NCBI GenBank assembly: GCA_036927565.1
Contig: JAYESD010000010.1
Location: 117,334,866 to 117,398,865, forward strand
Source of the DNA: Tuctoria greenei
Lineage: Eukaryota > Streptophyta > Magnoliopsida > Poales > Poaceae
Direction of reading: 5' to 3'
Length of the DNA: 64,000 nt
Shown: piece after piece, positions 56,418 through 64,000 of the stretch
Numbering within the stretch: the stretch's first letter is position 1
How the letters are laid out: each line of letters begins with the position of its first letter
Notes under the pieces: generated by a model
What the model was told of the DNA's origin: nothing
The model's input: only the letters and a program-made list of their open reading frames with translations
The model's database searches: none
Translations under genes and position numbers: made by a program

Positions 56418-57795
56418 GGGCTCCTTTGGGAGCTCGGGTTAAAAAACCCAGGGAAGTAAATCCCTAATGTGATTTTTCCAATCTCTGGGTAGAATTTTCC
56501 CTAGAGGTTTATATTCCCTGTGTACATTTGGGAACAAGGGGAACTAAAAAATGTCTCAAAAAAACAGAAATAATAAAGTTGCCCGAGGTCACCCAGCTGC
56601 ACTGACACAGCCGGCTCCTGCTGCAGCTGCATGGACCCAGATGCACAAACCTGCTGCAGCTGCCCAGGAAACGGCTCACCAGCTCCGACGCCCACGTCTT
56701 GGGCGATGACGTCCGGCTGCCGGCCACCACCAGCTCCGCGCCGGCGCCTCCACCACCGCTGAACACCACCATCTTCACAATACGGGATCCTGCTCCTAGC
56801 AGAGGATGGAGGAAGACGAGTGGTTTGGTTTATATAGCCACAAAACCCAAGCTCAGAGCACCTGCGTTTATTGGTGAATGGAGGACCAGCAGTGCTCGAA
56901 GCCTAGACAAAGTTCTCGATCGTCAGCACGGACCTGGCAGTGGCTGTCCTGGAGAGATGACAACAAATGGACACGAAATTTCTAGAGAAAGATAGAGGTC
57001 AGATGATGTGGCCTCGCCTGCCAGAGGAAAACGCCGCATCGGATCATCGGAGGAGGACCAAGCAACGCAACGCAAACGAAGCTCAATCCTGCGCCATAGA
57101 GCGCGGTGTGGTGAGCGCCGCCGAGAACGAGAGATTGTGGGGGCGAGCAGCGCGGAGGGGGGGGGGGGCAGACCTGTAACCGCTTGAAGCCGAGCACGGA
57201 GCCGGACTGGCCCTTCCGGAGATCGAGCAGCTCGGCGGAGCTCAAAAACTTGCTTCGTCGTCCAGCCAGTCGAGCGGAATCCGGGGAGGCGAGTGGCGCA
57301 AAGTAGCCGTGAGGAGCTGGCGAGCGATGCCCGGAAGTGGGAGGGAGCAGCGACGTGTTCGGGAGAGGAGCGGTGCTGGGCGTCGGGCGTTGGGGGAGAA
57401 GCGACGCCAGGCTGGGAGGGAGCAGCAACGCGTTCGGGAGAGGAGCGGCGCCAGGCTGGGACGGAGTGGCGGCGGGCGACGGGTGTTGGGGGAGAAGCGA
57501 CGCCGGACTGGGAGGGAGCGGCGGAGAGCGGTGGAAGAGAAGCGGCAGCGAGGATTTGGGAGAGATCGAGAGAAGAGGCGGCGGGGATTCGGGAGAGGAG
57601 CAGCTTGCGTGGGATGACCGGGTAAGGTTTTCCTCCCCGACCTCGTGAGGCCGGGCCGAAAATCCCTGGGCTTCCACGTGGATTGGGCCGGGAATTTTTT
57701 TTACCAAATAAGCACAGGGAAATTTTAACCGGGGGTTTTCTGGGCCAGGGATTGGGCCGGGATCCCGGAGGGATTCTGGGCTGCCAAAGGAGCCC
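56418..57795. mobile_element. 1.38-kb TIR element (PIF/Harbinger-like) with captured GC-rich sequence
   Basis: Perfect 12-bp terminal inverted repeats GGGCTCCTTTGG with further imperfect pairing, flanked by TTA at 56415-56417 and 57796-57798. It splits the LINE cleanly. The interior is strongly GC-rich. A minus-strand frame (56982-57707, 241 codons) is Pro/Ser/Leu-rich and contains KFLSSAELLDLRKGQSGSVL followed by GFKRLQ and a possible GT donor, like a captured 5' exon. The plus strand of 57300-57600 is an imperfect GGGAGAGGAGCGG-type repeat. A G12 run lies at 57157-57168. No transposase. Confidence 0.7.
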
Positions 57796-57798
57796 TTA

Positions 57799-58015
57799 CA
57801 GTTTCCATCGTGAAGCTCTTTGCTTCCTGCCCAAAGGAAGCGACGCCGGGCTTTATCGACCTCTTTGACGAACTTCCTTGGTACTCGTAGGGCAGTGAGG
57901 GCATAGGTGGGTAGGCTGCTTAGAACTGTTCGAACGAGCTCCCTTCTTCCTCCCAGAGTTAAGAGCTGCCCCTGCTAGGACTTCAGCCTTGCATGCACTC
58001 GGTCAAGAATGTGTT
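57799..58015 (-). pseudogene. LINE ORF2, RT C-terminal part
   Basis: Continuation of the LINE at 55249-56417 on the other side of the inserted element. The minus strand reads QHILDRVHARLKS, a stop, then GGRRELVRTVLSSLPTYA and FVKEVDKARRRFLWAGSKE, the segment just after the RT fingers and palm. The LINE is 5'-truncated at about 58015 against copia sequence. Confidence 0.7.
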
Positions 58016-58067
58016 GGAGGCCCGACATTCATAGTCTGATTAGCGAGACCAGCAGCCCCAAATATCC

Positions 58068-58476
58068 GAGAGTCACAATCTACAGCCAAATCTGAATATG
58101 TAGCTGCTGCTAGTGCTTGTTCACAAATTCTTTGGATTGTTCAAACACTTAAGGACTATGGGGTTGATCTAGATAGTGTTCCACTGTTTTGTGATAACAC
58201 TAGTGCCATTTGCATTGCTAAAACCCCGTGCAACATTCTAGAACTAAGCACATTGACATTAGGTATCACTTTCTCCGTGATAATATTGAAAAAGGAAATA
58301 TTGTTCTTGACCATGTAGATACAGAACAACAATTGGCTGAAATTTTTACAAAACCTTTGGATTTCACTCGTTTTTGTTTCATTCGTAGTGAAATAGGGGT
58401 TATGCATCCTCATGGCTTAAATTGGGGAGGAGTATTGAAACTTGGGAGTCTATGTGTGAATCTGAACTTAAAATAA
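58068..58476 (+). pseudogene. Copia RNase H, C-terminal part, frameshifted
   Basis: Reads AKSEYVAAASACSQILWIVQ, VPLFCDNTSAICIAKTP, then after a one-base shift near 58228 RTKHIDIRYHFLRDNIEKG, DTEQQLAEIFTKPLDFTRF. These include the conserved DN-S-AI, KHID and FTKPL motifs. It ends at a stop at 58474. Confidence 0.8.
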
Positions 58477-59204
58477 TATGAGCATAGTATTTCATACATA
58501 TATGACTTTGTGATTTCTTTTACATGCTGAAAGTTCTTACTACATTACTCATGTTATACATTTTGTAGTTTTTTGCCATGTCTAGTAATTGCAATAATTA
58601 CTTACACTAAATCTGGTTATGGTTGAACTTTCTTACTGTTTTGAACTTGTTGCATGCTCACAAGTGCTTTTAATCATAAAGAATTAATCAATTAATGAAC
58701 TCACATGTTGAGTTTTTATGAACAAATATAAATTGAGAAAAGATCAAGAGAATATGCATGCATCACACTTCTTCTTTTGAGATGGCTTATCATTGCACTT
58801 AGATATGAACTTGGAAGAAGTTGTTTATGGCTAAAACCATGTCCTTAAGCTTCTGATTGTCAAATGACATAGGCTTGGCTTGGTTGGTTAGAATAAGCAG
58901 ATGCGCATATAATCTCTTGCAAATATCATATGATCTAATTTTGTGCTTTGAAAAATAATAAAATGCAGCAACAGGTGTTATGCTTTCAGGTATTGAAATA
59001 GTTAAGTTTGTGAGATCATGACTTGCTAAATTGGAAAATTACATTTGATCTCTAGCATGACTTACACTACTTTATGTATTTCATTGATGTGATAGTGTAA
59101 GTTACTCGATAGTATGACTTGGATGCGCTTTGTTTATATGTATATGTTATAATATGCTCATAACATTTGAAATTTCTCTTTTGAACCTTGTTGAATACAT
59201 TGTC
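58477..59204. other. AT-rich spacer between RNase H and the PPT cluster
   Basis: No ORF above 60 codons with any motif. In Sireviruses this position may hold an env-like gene, but none is visible here. Confidence 0.5.
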
Positions 59205-59443
59205 AAAGGGGGAGAGATAATATGTGAATTTTTAAAGATAAGTATGCAAGGGGGAGAAATTGATTACACATTGCACATATTCACAATTGTTTTGGCACGA
59301 TTCTTCTCAGAGAAAGAATTTCTTTTTCTTCTCATTTTATTTCTATTTACAAAGGGGGAGAAATTGTTTTCAAAACTTTTAATGTGAATAAGCCAATGTT
59401 CAGATTTTAAGTGGTGTTGCCAATGCATTCATCAAGGGGAAGA
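59205..59443 (+). other. Cluster of four polypurine tracts
   Basis: AAAGGGGGAGAGA (59205), AAGGGGGAGAAA (59248), AAAGGGGGAGAAA (59351) and AAGGGGAAGA (59434), the last abutting the LTR start. Multiple PPTs are a reported Sirevirus trait. Confidence 0.75.
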
Positions 59444-59444
59444 T

Positions 59445-61264
59445 TGTGAGACCTATGTGTGCTGAATACATTGACTTTGATAATAAAAGTTTTGAATGCT
59501 GTCGTAACATCTTTTTTAGCAAGGTCCGACTCTAGCTCTGAGCTTCTGCAAGGTCCAACAATAGGTTCGACTTTCTTTGTCTAGGTCCGACATGTTTTCT
59601 GGTAGCTCCGGTGAGCTTTGTCTTTAGCTCCGGCATGTCTTTGATAGGTCCAACATGTCTTTGTTAAGCTCTGATATGTTTTAATAGGTCCGACTTATGT
59701 TGGTTAGCTCCGACATGTTTTTCTAGCTCCGGCTTTTGGGTTGACTAGTTCCGACTAGCTTTGGCATGCTCTGGCTCTAGGTCCGACTCGCTTTAATATG
59801 CTTCGGCGCTAGGTTCTACTAGCTTTGGTAAGCTCCGACTCAAGCTCCGGTTAGCTTTGGCAAGGTTCGGAGCTTGATCGCAATATTCCTGCTTTTACTG
59901 TGAAATGTTTCGAACTTGTTTTACATTGTTGGAAAGGTTGCTTAGTATTCATTTGCTAAGTTTTTTGTGCGTTTTGATTGATATGGCTAATGTCGTTTTA
60001 CTATGGTTTTTCAACATGCTTATGTGAGGTGCTCACGTAAGGTGTTGTGTTCGAGACTAATTTGAGTCAAGTCGCGGACTTGAGCTCGTACGAATTGGTT
60101 GTTTGTTCATATGCAGGTGTTGCTTGAGTTCAAGACATGGCTGATGATGGGATCCATTGAACTAGTCTTAGGGAGAAGACGAGGTTCAACAACCAAGTTC
60201 GGCAGGAATTGTGGTTGAGTTGATTGGGAGGTCATGCAGCATGTTTGAATCAAGAACAATGCATATGAAGGTATCATGGACGTCGTTGGAAGATGTTTGT
60301 ACATGTGCAAGGAGTGCATGGATGTGTCTACATGGTTTCGAGGCGTGATGAAGAGATGTGGACATAAGAATTGGTCGGAAAGGTCCAACCGACTAGGTTA
60401 TGGACTCAGGCTGCGGCTGAGTCGGGTTTGACTCAAATATGGAAAGTTTTGAGTTGGTTATCATAGGATTTCGTATGGGTCACGAATTTGGGTTGTTTTA
60501 GGAATGTGGGATACGTTCCTAATATGTTTGGATGTCTTAAGATTGCTTCTATCTGTGTATAGAAGAGTGCTAAGCAGTTATGGAATGTTTCGATTTGTGT
60601 TTTGAGTAGGATTAGGGTCCTAGTTGAGATTGGATTGGCCTAAGGGCTGGTTATATAAGCAAGGGAGGCCAGAGCTCGTGGGTGACGACTTTGGGGCTGT
60701 TCGTCTTATGGTTTGATCAATAAAATTCATAGTTTGAAGGAACTTTTGTGCCTTGTTCGTCCAACTTGTTCCAGACAAGTTTTTCTCGTCGAGTTTCTGC
60801 ACAGCACTACCTTTCTTTGGTGGTTTTATCATAAATCAAGTTTTACAGATCCAATTGATGTCATTCTGTTTGGGTTGTCTTCAGAACTTGATTATCTATC
60901 ATCTATAAAAATTTCACGGTCATTAGATTTGTGCTTTCTGATCTACACGAGTTTCTTTGCAGCATTCCAGAACTGTTTTTCTCGAGTAGGACAGATTGAC
61001 CATTGTTCGATCTTTCAATCGTAACTTGAGTTTCTCTCGATAGATTTTCGTGATTCTTGTTGTGTCGTCTTCGTGACTTTATTCTCTCTGATATATATCA
61101 CTTGTCACGGTGAAACACGTTTAGATTAGTCTCACACACGATTTCTTTAACAGATCATTTTTCTGCCGAAGGGGTTGGGATTTAATTGTTTCCGCCGCAT
61201 AAGATTTTTAAATCTACCATTCACCCCCCCTCTGGTAGCTTTTCACGTGCTCTTCGATCCTACA
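59445..61264 (+). repeat. Sirevirus-type LTR
   Basis: About 1,820 bp, from TGTGAGACCTATGTG to GATCCTACA. U3 contains a degenerate TCCGAC/TCCGGC repeat cluster (59521-59880). The TATA box is TATATAAG at 60652-60659. Near the 3' tip is CACCCCCCCTCTGG. It is followed by TGGTAGGCCCGAG (61268), which resembles a decayed tRNA-Met PBS, so a second element body may once have followed. Confidence 0.65.
59521..59880. repeat. Degenerate 20-23-bp repeat cluster in LTR U3
   Basis: About 19 copies of AGGTCCGAC / AGCTCCGGC and variants over 360 bp, often followed by ATGT(C/T)TTT. Spacing is 15-24 bp. Confidence 0.75.
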
Positions 61265-61280
61265 AAGTGGTAGGCCCGAG

Positions 61281-61616
61281 ACGGCCAAGTGAAACTCCAG
61301 TCAAAGTGTGCAACACTAGTTGTCATTAAGTCTTAATGTGTCTCAGCATTATGCTAGCTTGTCCTAGTTGTGTGGTGCGGCACTCCTCTGGGCACTGTCC
61401 AGAGAGGAGCCAATCCTAGAGGCAAGTGTGTGCCTCCTCCAGTGGCTTCTATGTGGGAAATATCATCTATTGGCTAGGTATGTTATCAGTGTGGAGTTTT
61501 AGGAGAAGTGACCAGTGTGCGGTGCCATTGCCCGTGTTATCTCTATTCTGTGTGTACTGCAATCTATCTGACCTGTTCAGTGAATACAAAGTTATATTGT
61601 TGTTTAAAGTTCAAAA
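61281..61616 (+). other. LINE leader / ORF1-ORF2 spacer
   Basis: Sequence between the copia LTR and the LINE ORF2 start. No long ORF. The border between the two elements is not clear. Confidence 0.4.
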
Positions 61617-64000
61617 TGAGTAAATACATCCTATGCTTGCTCAGTTGGAACGTGAGGGGGTTAAACAATACAATCAAGAGGTTGGTTGTCAAGAATCTGG
61701 TTACAACTACCAAGGCCACAATAATTTGTTTGCAGGAACTAAGCTGCAACAAATTGATGAGTCACTGATAAGGGAGCTCCTGGGAAATAGCTTTGTAGAG
61801 AATTTCACATTCCTGCCTGCAAATGGTACAAGAGGGGGAATTGTCCTTGCCACATCAGAGACATACTTTCAATTTATAACAACCGTGAACACAACAAACA
61901 CTATAACAATCAGAATTAAGAATTTGGACCAAAGAAACGAGTGGACCCTACCAGGAGTGTATGGACCGCAAACCAGCCAACAAAAGCTCCAATTCCTTGA
62001 TGAACTGAGAGACAATAGTGTCTTTGCAGTGACGGAGGCTAACCTCATTGCTGGGGATTTCACTATGATTTATAAGACTGAGGACTAGAACAACAATAGG
62101 ATTAATAGGGGGCTCATGAACAAGTTCAGAGAAATGATTGATCACTTGCATTGGAGGGAAGTTAAACTACACAGAAGAAAGTACACATGGACTAACGAGC
62201 AAGAGAATCCGGTGATGACCAAAATTGACAGAGAGGTTTGCTCAGCTCAATGGGAGGAAGAGTTCCCAACAATGCATCTGCAGGCCCTACCATCTACTCT
62301 ATCTGATCACTGCCCAATGCTCCTCAATGGCTCAACTGAACAGAGAAATTTTGGTGGTTTTAGGTTTTAGAACTTTTGGGTCCATATGCCAAATTTCTCT
62401 AGCATGGTACAAGAAACTTGGACAAAGCCTCTCATGAAACGAATCCGATGAGAAGGTTAAACATTAAATTGTGCAGAACAGCAAAGGCACTGAAAAGATG
62501 GAATAGGGAGAATGTTGGAAACACCAAACTTTAGTTGGAGATAGCAAAGACAATCATAGGGGAACTAGATAGAGCTCAGGAGGCAAGACCTCTGTCTGAA
62601 GATGAAATTAATTTCAAGCAGCGGGTACAATTAAAATACCTGGATTTGCTGGTCATTGAGTAGATAAAAGCAAAGCAAAGGGCGAGATTATCCAACATTA
62701 GAACATCAGACGCCAACATAAAGCTATTTTTCCTTAGAGCAAATGGGAGGAAAAGGAAGAATTATACTCAAACACTTCATGCGGATTCAGGCCTAATGGT
62801 AGCACATGGACAAGGAGAAGCTTTTGCATCAGCACTTCACCACTCATTTTGGTGAATCAATGCCCCCACAATTCAATGTTGACTAGGAGCAGCTCAATGT
62901 GCAGGAATTCTAAGTCCAAGATCTGGAGGAGGAGATAACCGTTGACGAGGCCCGAAAAGCTATTTTTGACATGCCAAAGGACAAATCCCCAGGACCGGAC
63001 GGATTTAACGGCTTATTCTTCACAAGTTGTTGGGAAATCATCAAAGATGATTTTATGCAGGTGTTTAGACAGTTGTCCCAACTCAGAGGGAATTGGTTTA
63101 ACCTCCTCAATTCAGCAAACATAGTTCTGCTACCTAAAAAAGAGGGGGCTGCAAGCATTGGAGATTATCGACCGATTAGCCTCATCCACAGTGTCGCAAA
63201 AATCTTCTCCAAAATACTAGCAAACCGATTGGCACCTAAGCTCGACAATATGATTTCAACCAACCAAAGTGCTACCATGAAAGGCAGACGTATTCATGAC
63301 AGCTTTGTCTATGTGCAGGGGTTAGTAAGGGAGTTGCAGAGAAAAGGGAAGCCCACACTTTTTTATAAAATTGGACATAGAGAAAGCCTTTGAATCACTA
63401 CATTGGGGTTATTTGCTGGAACTTTTGGAGAAATTAGGCTTCAGGCCAAAATGGAGAGAACGTATCAGCATCCTTCTCTCAACAAACACGTCGCGAATTT
63501 TTCTAAATGGGACACCCAGGCAGACCATAAAACATTTGTGCGGCCTTCGACAGGGTGACCCGCTCTCACCACTCCTATTTATCTATGGACCCCTTACAAA
63601 AAATTCTGCAATTGGCTACTGAGAGAAAAATCATCAAGCCGATTACCTCCAGGAACAAAGTTGCATCGTCCATGTACGTAGACGACGCTGCAATTTTTCT
63701 CCATCTAGACACTGCAGAGCTGAGCGCGCTGCAACATATCTTGCAGTTACTTGGAGAGGTGACTGGCATGAAAGTGAACCTTCAGAAAACAGACATGTAC
63801 CCAATTAGATGTGACCATATCGATACTGAACAGCTTGTGCAGGTGTTTCCTGCGACGGTAAGACAATTCCCATGCAAATACTTAGGCTTGCCGGTACATA
63901 CAAGAAAATTAAGGAGAGTCGACATTCAGCCATTGATAGATAAGGTCGGAGGCCGGCTGCCGGCATGGAAAGGATACCATCTAACCAAGGCAGGACGAGC
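61617..64000 (+). pseudogene. L1-type LINE ORF2: endonuclease and reverse transcriptase (runs off the window)
   Basis: ATG at 61617 begins LLSWNVRGLNN and IICLQE, the N-terminus of an apurinic-type endonuclease. A one-base loss near 61738 shifts the frame, then GTRGGIVLA, VYGPQT, GDFTMI, a TAG at 62086 and further on KYTWTNEQENPVMTKIDR and LSDHCPML (the SDH catalytic motif). RT begins at about 62950: KDKSPGPDGFNGLFF, GDYRPISLI, LANRLAPKLD, a frameshift at about 63367, DIEKAFESLHW, LRQGDPLSPLLF, another shift near 63600, then the active site YVDDAAIF (about 63678) and KYLGLPVHTRKLR. It continues past 64000. At least four lesions make it inactive. It is not the same copy as the LINE at 55249-58015 and is in the opposite orientation. 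Confidence 0.85.

Larger units (their letters stand above)
58060..61264 (+). mobile_element. 3' end of a Sirevirus-type Ty1/copia element
   Basis: Contains the RNase H end, a 1-kb spacer with several polypurine tracts and an 1.8-kb LTR. gag, integrase and RT are missing on the left, where the LINE fragment abuts. Multiple PPTs and an LTR ending with CATTCACCCCCCCTC near the tip are characteristic of Sireviruses. Confidence 0.7.

Noticed and set aside
57157..57168. G12 run as a G-quadruplex regulatory element
   Set aside because: A single homopolymer run without spaced G-tracts around it is weak evidence and may be a sequencing or slippage feature.
57293..57648. Three overlapping Gly/Arg-rich plus-strand frames
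   Set aside because: Low-complexity GGGAGAGGAGCGG repeats stay open in all frames; no motif supports coding.
59521..59880. TCCGAC repeats as drought-response (DRE/CRT) elements
   Set aside because: The core requires A or G before CCGAC; here it is T in nearly all copies.

Overview
This window is a gene-poor, repeat-saturated stretch of a plant nuclear genome, almost certainly a grass. The evidence is the repeat content: Athila-, Tat/RIRE2- and chromovirus-type Ty3/gypsy elements, a Sirevirus-type Ty1/copia element, L1-type LINEs, Tourist-like TTA-target elements, and captured pieces of plant genes. I see no intact host gene, no tRNA or rRNA gene and no organellar sequence. Nearly every coding stretch is a broken transposon gene or a captured gene fragment. 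Species cannot be named from the sequence.

Layout. 1-3917: end of a copia-type LTR with its primer-binding site (PBS) and an unrecognised leader ORF, then a short internally deleted Tat-like element with two LTRs, then debris. 3918-13463 (minus strand): a non-autonomous Athila-like (LARD-type) array, LTR-PBS-internal-PPT-LTR-PBS-internal, with almost no coding capacity. 13464-14624 (minus): an Athila-type ORF with its own TATA-bearing leader, cut by the LARD LTR on one side and by a gypsy LTR on the other. 14625-21530: a chimeric chromovirus-like gypsy element whose left end is an inverted, internally deleted copy of its own 3' half, so both outer ends are LTR ends in opposite orientation.

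19530-49431: a 14,951-bp direct tandem duplication (units 19530-34480 and 34481-49431) with 5-bp microhomology (AACAA) at the junction and only six differences found by eye. Each unit holds the gypsy integrase and 3' LTR, an Athila-like LTR with a duplicated PBS, a truncated Tat-like gag-pol with LTR, a captured P2B (ACA-type) Ca2+-ATPase pseudogene whose intron carries nested MITEs, a copia-type LTR, and a DNA element with inverted subterminal repeats that has captured two exons of an Argonaute PIWI domain.

49513-54461: an Athila-type element on the plus strand. Its LTR is cut about 110 bp downstream of its TATA box by a 1.69-kb near-palindrome made of two gypsy LTRs fused tail to tail, followed by degenerate gag, protease and an Athila-type ORF. 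54462-58015: copia LTR fragment, a 36-bp minisatellite ORF, and a minus-strand LINE 3' fragment split by a 1.4-kb TIR element. 58060-61264: 3' end of a Sirevirus-type copia element with several polypurine tracts and a 1.8-kb LTR. 61281-64000: a plus-strand LINE ORF2 running off the window.

Most notable are three structures around one gypsy family: the head-to-head chimera (14625-21530), the tail-to-tail LTR palindrome placed just behind an Athila promoter (50105-51794), and the near-identical tandem duplication. The palindrome is a plausible long-hairpin RNA source that could silence its parent family, similar in logic to maize Mu killer. That role is inference.
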